NCBI GenBank assembly: GCA_021186555.1
Contig: JAJKFL010000039.1
Coordinates: 22,086,733 to 22,150,732, forward strand
Direction: 5' to 3'
Source of the DNA: Reticulitermes speratus
Lineage: Eukaryota > Arthropoda > Insecta > Blattodea > Rhinotermitidae
DNA length: 64,000 nt
Shown here: positions 43,701-52,689 of the stretch, in pieces
Numbering within the stretch: the stretch's first letter is position 1
Layout: every line of letters starts with the position of its first letter
Translations under genes and position numbers: made by a program
The notes under the pieces: model-generated
Told to the model about the DNA's origin: nothing
The model's input: the letters and a program-made list of their open reading frames with translations, nothing else
The model's database searches: none

Positions 43701-45128
43701 TTCAGACTTTGAGACATATACAGTGCTTGTCAGTCTCTATTAATAAAGTTACACATTGTATGACAATGCCAGTGGCATAACGAACCAGTTAGCTCCCCAC
43801 CCACCCCCCCACACTTGATATTGGTGTCCCCCTTATAATTATTAGAAAAGTTACTTCCTGATCTCATAACAAGGATCAAGAATACTGCCTTCTGTCAGAA
43901 GAACACAATCCACTCTGAAAAAAAAACCTGTAACAAATTTCAATATTCAGTACATTTGTCCCCCCACCCTCACGCCACATGGTCTGCAGGGACCTCACCT
44001 CTGCCACAGGACAATGCCTTGTTAAACTTTGTCAGATTCTATGACATGACCATATAATGGGAAAAAGGACAACGAAGATGTGGGCTGCTTGAGCTGAAAT
44101 TTGTCATGCAGACTGCAAGTCATGGAAGGTAACTTCAACTACCATAACTTGCTATCACACATTACAGGCTATAATCTGAACAGCATATCACAATAATTAC
44201 CTTAACATTGTCTAGAAAGATGAGTTAACTACCAGGCTACATTTAACTTACAGCGATAATGATGTTTGGTACATTTCCAGTACTTGCAAAGACTTCAAGT
44301 CTTGCAACAGTATCTTCATTTCCAACAATATCCTTGAAAGTATGAGGCCTGTACTTCTCTATCCTGTAAAAGACAATACACCAGCCAAATCTCATTACCC
44401 TGGGTTATAACAGAATAGAATATTGGGAATGTCAAGCAGGACTCCATCAAAAGTAAACTTTCAAATGATAATGGTATGTGTATAATCAGTGATGAAGCCT
44501 AAGAACTAGGATAACTCAAGTCATCAAAGTTACTGCCTACAAGGTTGATTACCAAGTTCTGATTCCAACATGAAAAGAATTTTTCTCTTTGCCAACCTGT
44601 CCAGACTAGCTCTGGGGCTCAACTAGCCTCCAATCACATGGATTTCAGAGCCTCTTTCCTTGGGAAACAATGCAGCCAGAGCTTCAAGCCCTCATACTAC
44701 AAATGTTCGTTGCTACAGTGTATGTCACTAAACCAAAACTAAAAGCAGTAGTCCCCATCGAAAACAATGCATTTTGGAGAAAAGAAATAACACTATAGCA
44801 TTTCCAGGTGTTAGTGAATACGGACTTCTATAGCTCTCACCGAATACGAATAAAAAAGGCTCATATTCTGTATTAATGCATCTCTATAAAATGGCCCATT
44901 ATTTCGCCACGGCGTAACTTCTCATCCAGTGACTTGTCAAGATACACATAATAATTACTTAACAATTGACAGCATAGGTGCAAAGTGTTATATTTACCAT
45001 GGAAGATTATGGTGGCTCTTCTTAATTTCTGTCACTTGCCCGGCAGTTACCGTCTTCGACGTGGTGGATTCATTTTCAGGGCTATCGACTTCCATAATCT
45101 CAACACATTCATCTCCTCCACCCTCCAT
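34595..45128 (-). CDS. RFC2: Replication factor C 40-kDa subunit (clamp loader), complete, 8 exons
   Basis: Exons (5' to 3', minus strand): 45128-44998, 44363-44252, 41014-40806, 39599-39404, 38488-38360, 37782-37702, 35436-35323, 34708-34595. Together they give 1086 nt, 361 aa plus stop, close to the 354 aa of human RFC2. All introns have GT-AG ends and consistent phase. This AAA+ ATPase loads PCNA onto primer-template DNA in the nucleus as part of the RFC pentamer. Visible motifs are EKYRP (46-50), Walker A GPPGVGKT (82-89), LNASNDRG (111-118), Walker B LDEAD (146-150), sensor-1 ALACN (174-178), SRC (189-191) and [24 protein letters not shown] and [14 protein letters not shown] distinguish it from other RFC subunits. 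The start at 45128 gives a family-like length; an in-frame upstream ATG (45215) would add 29 residues. It corresponds to Drosophila RfC4. Confidence 0.96.
34952..35116. mobile_element. hAT-like MITE in RFC2 last intron (165 bp)
   Basis: Ends caggagtgcacaa and ttgtacatccctg are inverted. The flanks tattaaat (34944-34951) and tactaaat (35117-35124) match at 7 of 8. A related fragment is at 9590-9740. Confidence 0.72.
35323..35436 (-). CDS. RFC2: RFC2 exon 7
   Basis: Residues 287-324: [19 protein letters not shown], then [11 protein letters not shown]. Acceptor attttgcag, donor GTAGTT. Confidence 0.95.
35538..36946 (-). pseudogene. Tigger (pogo superfamily) DNA transposon, internally deleted, broken transposase
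   Basis: A 1409-bp element in the RFC2 intron between exons 6 and 7. TA dinucleotides flank it (35536-35537, 36947-36948). Terminal inverted repeats of about 19 bp are imperfect: tagtaaaacctcgatgcat on the left, and cagtggaacctcgttgcat reading inward from the right. On -, two overlapping frames (36530-36252 and 36441-35854) carry pieces of the DDE transposase of the TIGD/Tigger type: [18 protein letters not shown], then [12 protein letters not shown], followed after a frameshift by [19 protein letters not shown]. The N-terminal helix-turn-helix/CENP-B part is absent, so it is non-autonomous. It is more CpG-rich than its surroundings. Confidence 0.85.
37702..37782 (-). CDS. RFC2: RFC2 exon 6
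   Basis: Residues 260-286, starting [17 protein letters not shown], the subunit-specific collar-region signature. 27 codons, phase 0 on both sides. Confidence 0.95.
38360..38488 (-). CDS. RFC2: RFC2 exon 5 (sensor 2)
   Basis: Residues 217-259, including [19 protein letters not shown]. Donor GTAAAT. Confidence 0.95.
38630..38835 (-). repeat. tRNA-derived repeat, decayed
   Basis: On the minus strand, a head-like tgtcaggcagttagatgtca is followed by a B box ggttcaaaccc and a gtggctctgcagcttg body. It does not clearly match families A, B or C. It lies in the RFC2 intron between exons 4 and 5. Confidence 0.35.
39404..39599 (-). CDS. RFC2: RFC2 exon 4 (sensor 1, SRC motif)
   Basis: Residues 151-216: [17 protein letters not shown], then [20 protein letters not shown]. 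Acceptor aattcacag, donor GTGATT. Confidence 0.95.
40455..40755 (+). repeat. tRNA-derived SINE, family C, CpG-depleted copy
   Basis: Blocks gttggtatgttgattggact, cggctcaatacccagaagtg, cctagcctcctgtcaatggg, tttagtgccaagattcaaaa and ttcatgccatgcacaggaa follow family order. It lies in the RFC2 intron, directly 3' of exon 3. Confidence 0.65.
40806..41014 (-). CDS. RFC2: RFC2 exon 3 (Walker A and B)
   Basis: Residues 82-150 plus two bases of Ser151, from [10 protein letters not shown] to [10 protein letters not shown]. The exon junction falls exactly at the start of the P loop. Confidence 0.95.
42300..42725 (-). repeat. RTE-like LINE 3' fragment, decayed
   Basis: The order of blocks matches 10.1 kb: cagtggagtcctta, gaaattcccagc, attttatacaagccaaagat, attatccttccatttaagcc, tttgatcaccctaatatctg and ttctcaaacacattcaa. 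The minus frame 42634-42353 retains only scattered reverse-transcriptase residues. Confidence 0.6.
42835..43112 (-). repeat. tRNA-derived SINE, family C, minus copy
   Basis: On the minus strand: ccatggtagcatagttggtg, tagtcactaggctacaggtt, ggctctagggcccaccgagc, ttgggggtaaagcagctggg and gagctgtacctctgctcccc. Confidence 0.65.
44252..44363 (-). CDS. RFC2: RFC2 exon 2
   Basis: Residues 45-81: [17 protein letters not shown], then [17 protein letters not shown]. Acceptor ttttacag, donor GTAAGTT. Confidence 0.93.
44575..44695 (+). repeat. Family C SINE fragment
   Basis: Body blocks gccaacctgtccagactagc, ctggggctcaactagcctcc, and gcagccagagcttcaag only. Confidence 0.45.
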
Positions 45129-45470
45129 TCTTCCCTTTCCTTTCTGGCGGGCTAATACCCCAATCGCAATGCATGGAACCACAATTGCAAGCTCTACTCT
45201 GTGGTTGAGAGCCAATGGCCACGGATGAAACCTTTCCGCGCTTCAAACTCTCTCACACGTGGATCAGAGCACCTGTAACAGATTGGCAACTCCGTGGAAA
45301 CATAAAACTAAACCGCCATATGCGGCGCCTTCGTGCGTCACTGTAGCCGACACGGCTCACTGGTTGTGGGTAAAGCATGCTCCTGGTGGTAAGGTATGAA
45401 ACTATGCAGCATGATATCGGCAATGCAGCCTCCTGCTTTGCGTTTCCCTCTCCTTCACCCCCTTCCAATC
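44820..45470. promoter_or_regulatory. CpG-rich 5' region of RFC2 (likely promoter/5' UTR)
   Basis: A local island of CpG (for example cgccacggcgtaac, cttcgacgtggtgg, ccgccatatgcggcgccttcg) around exon 1 of RFC2, within otherwise CpG-poor DNA. It is consistent with an unmethylated promoter (inference). No TATA box is evident. A ctggcggg block at 45145-45152 is only loosely like an E2F site. Confidence 0.5.
44998..45128 (-). CDS. RFC2: RFC2 exon 1
   Basis: Residues 1-43 plus two bases of Trp44. An acidic, poorly conserved N-terminus leads to the conserved NLPW. Donor GTAAATA. Confidence 0.85.
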
Positions 45471-47805
45471 ATAATGGTTCTTAAATAATAGCGAACTTTC
45501 AAATTATTACAAACCTACTAAATATACTTATTAGGAAATACAATTTTACATCATATTTTCTCCAACATATTTCTGCTTACATCAAAATATAATGTAAAAT
45601 AATAAGGTATATTTATTGCCTAATACCTGTATTCAGTTGTTTTGTAATAGTAATAAAATGCATGGAAAATGCAGAACATTAAGATTCAAAATTATAAAAA
45701 TGTAATAGAGTTATGGGGCTGTGTAGTCAGACTGGTGGGTCCCGAGGTTTCGGTCAGGACATACTGCCTCCATCTTCTGACTGCCTCTGAAAACAGACCC
45801 AGAATGCTCCACCAAAACATTATAACCTTGTACCAGAGTACACGGTGTCCTAACCCAGACAGCATTATGAATCCTCACCACTCTAAGCACCTCAAATCCT
45901 GTACCAAAGAGTATAAAGAACAAGTGAAGCGTGTTTGGAAATGTCACGTTGGAAAAACTGAATTAGAAGAAGTGCAGTATGTTTTTTTAAAGACACAGTA
46001 TTTAATACCACAATTCTTCTTCCACCAACTGTGTACACTTTCTCATATTTTGCCTCCCAAACAAACTGAGGAAACGAGATCTGGAACACTTCCTGCTTAC
46101 AAACATTATCAGTATAAATAAACATTTTAGGGTCAGGACCACATATGATGAATTTCAAAGTTATACTAAAATGATATCACAAGGACAATCACACACTCAA
46201 AATTACTTACAATGTTGAACATTCTCGAAGTAGAAACAACTGTCTCCATTATACACAACTGTCACCACATGAAATAAATTAAATACATATGTCATAACTA
46301 TGATTACATGAATAAAAAACGTAATTTCTGATGGTCATATTTTCTTCACAGTACACACAACACTAATACACTAAAGATGCAGCACTGCCGATCGTTACAC
46401 AAAAGTCAACATACAATACAACAACACAGTGTAATACAAATACAAGTTCAAAGTCACTGAGGTCCCAGATGATAGTGTGCACAGACAATGACCACATGGT
46501 CATTCTTCATCACTTGGAATGGCATTTTGTCACTGCTGCCTGTGAACTAGTAAAGCAATCCCATTACAGCCCTGGGCAGGCCCTTAGGGTTCCAGGAGGT
46601 TGAGGCTCCCAGATTTCTAGACAATCGGCACACGAGGGTGGTAAGGTTGTCAGCCCTATGCACCTGCCACCTTTAATGAAAATTGCCAACGACAACATCG
46701 GGAATCTAACCCGCGACCTGCCGGCTTGTAGCGCAGTGCCTCAACCAACTGTGCCACCGTGTGCCCCCTGCCTGTGAACTAGTACTGGAATTGAAATGAT
46801 AATCTACCTCCTATTGTTCACACGACAGTTTGTGCTGTGAGCAACATAACTCATTAACATGAAAACACTTCATATAAGGTAAAACTGTCTCCATGTTTCA
46901 TTAAGCACCACACAGTAAGGGTACAGAGGAGTGTGGTGGTACAGAACATACAGCTCCACACATTCTACTCCTGGCACTAGACAGAGATAAATGGTTTGCA
47001 CGACGGCTTCACCAATGTGCTTACTTGTGGACGCACGACCTTCGTACGTGAATACGCCACTCTGGGTCCAAACCCCAGGGAGCCATCCAGCCAAAGTATA
47101 CCCCCCTCAATTAGGAAGACTATATGCTCCTAGAGCTGTAGCCTTTAGCATACCAAATCCCGGCCCCTTAACCAGACTATAAACCATTAGCGTAAGCGTA
47201 ATCCCCAGTTACAGTATAAGGTGTCTGTTATTGAGCCCAACGATGTGTTAAAACGCAGGAATGGCTAAATAGACCAAGGGATGTCGACTTGTGCTTTGCA
47301 CAAGTCTCCGCCCTTTGGTTGTTTTGGTTGGTTGGTTTCCAGTGCTTGTGGAGGTCTGCTACACATGAGCGTGAAAGGGGCCGGTTTGCAGTTGGTGGGA
47401 TGCTCCCACAAGTATGACAGTAACATGAATGTTAAAATGACAGTTCTGTGGGGAAAATATTTACATAAGGGACAGGCTGGCAAGCTAGAAACGTGCCTGG
47501 AATTACAAACTCAGTTTATCAATTACCAGTAACTGAAACTTTCTAATGGTTTTATGAATAGATACCAACTGTATTACTGGAATGGACACCATTTTATCAC
47601 AGGGGTTCATGTGTAAATTGATAAGGAAACATGTCTGCTACAAAAGTATTGAAGTTGTTCTGTAACTGTGTCATTTAAACAAAACTTTCACATTTTCTAG
47701 ACTCAAAGTTTCATTCTGGTTCTTTGTTGTGTTGCTTTACTTTGTATTTGTGTTGCCTCTTATTGTTACAGTTGATTCCATTCCTCTGTCCTTGTTTATT
47801 ATAAA
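45471..47805. other. Intergenic region between RFC2 and the astacin gene (head to head)
   Basis: AT-rich, with a family B SINE (46553-46767) and a stretch at about 46900-47270 with more CpG. A 150-codon frame at 45669-46121 has no recognisable domain and overlaps 78- and 88-codon frames on the other strand; it is not called as a gene. Confidence 0.4.
46553..46767 (-). repeat. tRNA-derived SINE, family B, copy 3 (internally shortened)
   Basis: On the minus strand: head gcacacggtggcacagttgg, tgaggcactgcgctacaagc, and a B box ggttagattcccg. It has a shortened middle and the usual family end. The 17-bp target duplication ctgcctgtgaactagta is perfect (46536-46552 and 46768-46784). Confidence 0.92.
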
Positions 47806-47881
47806 ATGAATAGGAGTCAGCTGGTGTATTTACTTTGTTTAGTTTTTTCAGTATTGGGACTTCCATACCAGACCAGACCAG
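47806..47881 (+). CDS. Astacin exon 1 (signal peptide)
   Basis: [20 protein letters not shown] then YQTRP; donor GTAAATT. The ATG is preceded by ataaa. An acceptor-like ttgttacag lies 36 bases upstream, so an untranslated 5' exon is possible. Confidence 0.85.
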
Positions 47882-50800
47882 GTAAATTTGTTTTATTAAC
47901 TTAATAATGGACCAACGAAACTCCTAACCTCATGGTACAGGATTTTCTTGTGTGTTGAAAGTTTTCAGGTCATCAAGAAATTGTTGTAAGAACCGTTGTA
48001 ATATTATATTTTTAAGTTGACTCATTCCATGGAGTTTCCCAAGCAAATTTTGTACTGTTTTTAATCTATCTTATATTTTAACAACTGTCCTCATTGAACA
48101 CAAAAGTGTATTATTTTAAATATGGATAATTATAATCTCACCAGTTGAGTACACTAGAGCTACCACAATAAAGTAGAGTCAGAAATTATATTTCCTTCAT
48201 TTCAATAATAATATTCACCATACTGAAAAACATTTAAAGTAGATTGCAGATTTGAATAAGATCTACATTTTGTGTAACATATCTTCCTGAAAAAGGGGTC
48301 ACGATAATGTACACAAGAAATTGTCACACTTGATTTCAGCACTGGCCTTAATGCTTCCCATGATCTTGTCTTAATTTATCCTGATAAAACAAACTGTCGA
48401 TTTGTTTGAATCATACTGGCATCTAACTATTGCAATGCTCCTTCTGCTCTCCATCAACATGTACATCATACTTTCAAGACATAATTAAACCATGAGGGTA
48501 ACAACAAATTCTAAAAACTGTGAAAAGTACAGTAAAAGTATGAACTGTATTGCATCATATATAGGTAGCTACTGAGACAGGTGGGCAGATGTGGCCTCTT
48601 TTGTGTTACCCCACACACCTACAAAAGTGATACCATGAAAGAGTGGAGGGCCTACACTGTACTGCATGGGGGTTGCCACAATAATTCTTCTGTGAATAAG
48701 TGAAACAACGATGTGTGAATCTGTAAATGTGGAGTGTCAGCTGTACATATTTCAATTTGCCTATTTTTACAATAAACTCCCGCATTACCTAAAATGTACA
48801 TACTCCACACAAACCTTCTAGACAATATTCAGATAATTCATAATAGATGGTAATAACTCCATTCTAGACGAGTATCTTCAGAATGACAGAATAAACTAGT
48901 TGTTATCTTTCCTGCAGAGTATCACATATATGTTATTTGTTTAGTACTAATTTTATGCATGTCACTCTTAACCCAAAACTTGCATCTACTGAGTTCTGTA
49001 TTAATAAACATATTAATTTACATGCTTTCAAATGCTCTAATTTCTGTTTCAGTTTATGATAAATCTCATCCAGAGCTTGGAAATCTTTTCCAAGGTGATA
49101 TTATATTGGCAGAAAGAAGAAATGCCCTACTGGTGAAAGAATATTTATGGCCAAATGGAGTAATTCCTTATGTCTTCCACTCAAACTACAGTAAGTTTCT
49201 GAAAGATCAGCATAAGGGAAAGGAATGGCTCCCTTTAGTCTTCGCTTTCTGCAACAGTATTATATTTGATACGATACAATACACAAAACTCTTGTTTATT
49301 TTATATGGAACAACGCCATGTGGTGACAGTAATACTTTGAATGACGGTTCATATCGGAACCACAAATTTGCATTTGGACTCCTATAATATGTATAATAAT
49401 TTTGTTTATAATTATGCAGCTGAAGATGAGAAGGCTAAGGTCAAGGCTGGCATGAAAGGAATTGAAGACAAGACATGTGTGAAATTTGTGCCACACACTT
49501 CTGAAGCAGACTATATTGAGATCAGGAAAGCCCCAGATTTGGGTTGTGGGGCCATGGTGGGTCGTCGGCCTGGACAGGGACTCCCAATGGCTGTCAATTA
49601 CCGAGCTCCAGAGTGTCTCCAAACAACTGGAATAATACAACATGAGCTGCTGCATGTCCTAGGGCTCTTCCATGAGCAGTCACGACCAGATAGAGATGAA
49701 TATGTCACTGTACTTTGGGACAACATCACTCCAGGTACAGGACATAATTGTGTGTTTGGAAGCAGAGTATGCTTTACAAATGTTATTAGTCCTCACGTGC
49801 TGTTGTGGTGACTAATGCCTCCAGGAAGACTGATCTTGGAGTATGGAAAGAAAGGCAATATGTTAAGCAGGCAAAAATATAACATGTCACATACTTGAAT
49901 GTTAATATCTGCTTTTATATTTTGTTGCAGAATTTAAACTCAACTTTGCTAAAGCTCCCAAAGATGTTGCTACAACATACAATATTCCATACGACTACAA
50001 GAGTCTGATGCATTATCACAACACTGCATATTCTAAGAATGGAAAGAATACAATTATAGCCAAGGTACTGTGCTCTTTGCCATATCAGTCTCAATACAGG
50101 TACCACCCCATATATTACTCAAATGTGAAACACAATACTTTGTAGGAGTTTTTAATACAAAATAAACCTACACTAAAATAAAAACTTTAAGCTGCTTGAA
50201 TTTCATTATGCCTTCATTTTTTAAACTTTTTTAAAGTTTGTGCTGAACATAACAAAAACAACTTGTTTCCAATAATTCCATTTCATTCCACAAATACAGC
50301 TACCTAAATAAAAATCTAATATTTAAATTAATGTAATTTAATTTCACAATTAATATACAGCATAACCTGTCTAAAACAGAACCTGGATAAATGAAAACTT
50401 CCTTTTACAAAAAAATTTCTCCCATCCAAAGAATATGGAATGAAACCCAAAACAAAGTACTTCTAACAAACACAAGCTTCATTCTAAAATCATAGCGTGC
50501 ATACCATAGTACCAGTCTCACACACAACCAGGTACAGCACACACCATAAGAATACACCTCACGGAATAAGATGAAACAGTACCATGCATCTATACATACT
50601 ATGATAATACTAAATTATTAGTAACACAAGAGACATAAGTGACTGTGCACACCAATAACAGTGAAGGTGAAAAATTGTGCTTACAAATTGAACCAATGAA
50701 AAGATGCTTTTACTAATAAATTATATGCAGTTTTAGCGACAAAAAACTCCTGAGGATGGCTCTGTTGGGAGCCGAAACATATGTCGGGTTTTATTGAACT

Positions 50801-52689
50801 GTTTTAAAGAACTACTGTATACATTTTTTAGAATAAAGGTGCATCCAGTTGCTGTTTTTGAATAGTGATAAACAGAAGCTGTTTAATGCAGAAACAGAAA
50901 GGGAAAGACAAATGCAATGAAAAGTAGTCTGCTGGAGCATTTATTGTTTTATGTTTACATAATTTTGTTCTCTGGTTAGCTTCCTTCTTTGTCTGAGAAG
51001 GAGCAGCCTTGTAATGAGTGTAAAATGATTAAATATGGATGCTCACAACAGGAGCTTAAAATACCTTACTTGTTAACTGGAAATCTGTCAGAAATGGAAT
51101 ATTGTACAGGTCAGCATTTTGTTCTTCTGGGATATGATGCTGCATTGATGGGTAATCAATCCTAGAATGACCTTTTGACCCTTGAAGATGAGGTCACAAC
51201 ATTCCCTCAAAACATCAGGATCCAGCTACCCACTGACACAATGTCATATCCCAGAGGAATGGCATCCTCAGCTGCACTGCTGTGAAAACCTCAAAAACTG
51301 CATGGTACAGTACCTTTGGGGTTCCACTGCAAGCAGAGTTTACTGCATATGACAAACCTAGTTCTCTAAAAGCAGCAGATTGTGAAACATTCCAAAGCTA
51401 CATTATCATAACTAACTAACTAAATAACTAACTAACCAACCAACCAACCATCCAATCAACTCCATAGAGCAGAGTCCTTAGAGTCCTTCATGAGAAGCTA
51501 ACAGGTCCTGAGCTAGTCAAGAAATTCCCATGCATTTTATGGAACCTGAAGGCTCATTACCACATTTGCAAGAGCCCGACACCTGTCCCTATCCTGAGCC
51601 AGATCAATCCAGGCCATGCTCCCCCCCCCCCCCCTCCCCAATCCAACTTCTTGAAAATCCATAGTAATATTATCCTCCTATCTATGCCTAGGTCTTCCAA
51701 GTGATTTCCTTCCCTCAGGTCTCCCCACCAAAATCCTGTATGAAGCTCTCCTCTCCCCCATACGTGCTACATGCCCCACCCATCTCATTCTTCTTGATTT
51801 GATCACCCAAATAACATTTGGTGAGGAGTACAGATCATAAGGCTCCTTGTTACATACATTATCATGCAGACATAAATTCCTATGATATACTACAATGAGA
51901 TAAACAAAGGAAATGATGAATTGCCTAGGTTCAACTTGTCTACTATTTTGTCTGGAGATTTAAGAAATGCATGGACTTATTGCAGAATTTTGGAAAACAA
52001 ATTTAAGGGTACTGAAAGACAAAACATGTTTAATAGTTTAGCGGAAATGCTGTCACATACTGTTTATTTTAATATTCAAGAGAACTTATGAACAAAAAAA
52101 TATTTTGGTTGCTGGAACAGGGCAAAAAGTATGAAGGTGTGCAAGGCATGGACCTAGAAAGACCAGCATCCCATATATGGCAAAGTGGATGATGTTGCAT
52201 ATTATTTTAAGATCTGTTAAAACCTCCAACTTAGGACTGAGAAATGGAAGAGCTTTTCTGAAGAAAGTTTTGAAATCAATTGTAAACTGTGGTAGTAGAG
52301 CTCTCTTTCAGAATCATGGTAACTGCTTGTTCAAGTTTGGGATAATAGTGCATAAAGATATGCTAAGGGAATGGATCTCTTACTTATAAGTAATACTATA
52401 TGTGAGTACACAGATGCTAATTTTTAAGTTTCTATGGTACTGCACTTTTTATAAGGCATCCCCCTCCATAATAACCAGGTGTTATGCCGAGGAGGGAGGC
52501 AGGATACTGTGTATAATATCATAACACCATAAAGACTCACTGACAGACAGAATAAAGGGCTGTGTTTTATTCTCTTCGTTGCAGAATAACACATCACTTG
52601 AACTGGGGCAGGTCATAGGTCCAACAGAGGGAGACTTGGAGAAGATACAGAGGTTATACAACTGTACGTGTGTCCAAAAGAGGCCATAA
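47806..52689 (+). CDS. Secreted astacin-family zinc metalloprotease, complete, 5 exons
   Basis: Exons 47806-47881, 49053-49190, 49420-49734, 49931-50064 and 52585-52689 join to 768 nt, 255 aa. The signal peptide is about 1-19 (hydrophobic [14 protein letters not shown]). A short propeptide carries the aspartate-switch motif FQGDI (38-42), whose Asp blocks the zinc site until activation; cleavage near RRNAL (47-51) would release the mature enzyme. The zinc site is [19 protein letters not shown] (146-164), with the three His ligands and catalytic Glu147. The Met-turn is SLMHY (201-205), with Tyr205 the expected fifth ligand. The four framework Cys of the family are present (91, 114, 137 and 248), plus Cys250. 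There is no EGF, CUB or ShK domain after the protease, as in short digestive astacins. A secreted endopeptidase is expected; its tissue cannot be read here. The next gene, DUS1L, is tail to tail. Confidence 0.95.
49053..49190 (+). CDS. Astacin exon 2 (propeptide and start of mature enzyme)
   Basis: [19 protein letters not shown], then [20 protein letters not shown] and YVFHSNY. Acceptor ctgtttcag, donor GTAAGT. The frame open to 48959 and 49387 is intron read-through. Confidence 0.92.
49420..49734 (+). CDS. Astacin exon 3 (catalytic zinc site)
   Basis: [20 protein letters not shown] through [20 protein letters not shown] to DNITP. Acceptor attatgcag, donor GTACAG. Confidence 0.96.
49931..50064 (+). 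CDS. Astacin exon 4 (Met-turn)
   Basis: [20 protein letters not shown], then [19 protein letters not shown] to IIAK. Acceptor tttgttgcag, donor GTACTG. Confidence 0.95.
50743..50792 (+). ncRNA. Hammerhead-ribozyme-like fold (type I layout)
   Basis: Stem I aaaactc (50743-50749) pairs with gggtttt (50786-50792), including one G-U. The core CTGAGGA (50750-50756) fits CUGANGA. A single T is followed by stem II ggctc (50758-50762)/gagcc (50769-50773), then core GAAA (50774-50777). C-ATAT-G closes a 2-bp stem III with the preceding A and following T, and GTC (50783-50785) is the predicted cleavage triplet. The unpaired T between core and stem II departs from the usual hammerhead, so activity is uncertain. 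It lies in astacin intron 4, sense strand. Confidence 0.5.
51126..51255. repeat. Inverted-repeat element related to the 11.5-kb foldback
   Basis: The left arm tctgggatatgatgctgcat and right-arm complement tctgggatatgacattgtgt both match the arm start at 11.5 kb (ctgggatgtgatgccgcgtc). Inside lies a decayed hairpin gagg (51190-51193)/cctc (51205-51208) followed by aaaac. Confidence 0.5.
51407..51860 (-). repeat. RTE-like LINE 3' fragment
   Basis: Left end is a degenerate (GTTA)n tail, then ctccatagagcagagtcctt, aagaaattcccatgcatttt, ggaacctgaaggctcattac, and reverse-transcriptase tail sequence corresponding to WAGHVARM and RPEGR. A C-rich run of about 17 bases (51621-51636) interrupts it. It lies in the last astacin intron, antisense. 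Confidence 0.7.
52585..52689 (+). CDS. Astacin exon 5 (terminal)
   Basis: [20 protein letters not shown], then [14 protein letters not shown] and TAA. The YNC cysteine is expected to pair with Cys91. Acceptor cgttgcag. The preceding intron (2.5 kb) holds the ribozyme-like motif, an inverted repeat and a LINE fragment. Confidence 0.93.
   Translation, partial: NNTSLELGQVIGPTEGDLEKIQRLYNCTCVQKRP

Noticed and set aside
45129..45215. RFC2 start at the upstream in-frame ATG (45215)
   Set aside because: It would add 29 residues not seen in the family; the start at 45128 gives the usual length. It is not excluded.
45669..46121. 150-codon plus ORF between RFC2 and astacin
   Set aside because: Frames on the opposite strand are also open, no motif is recognisable, and no promoter or splice context is visible.
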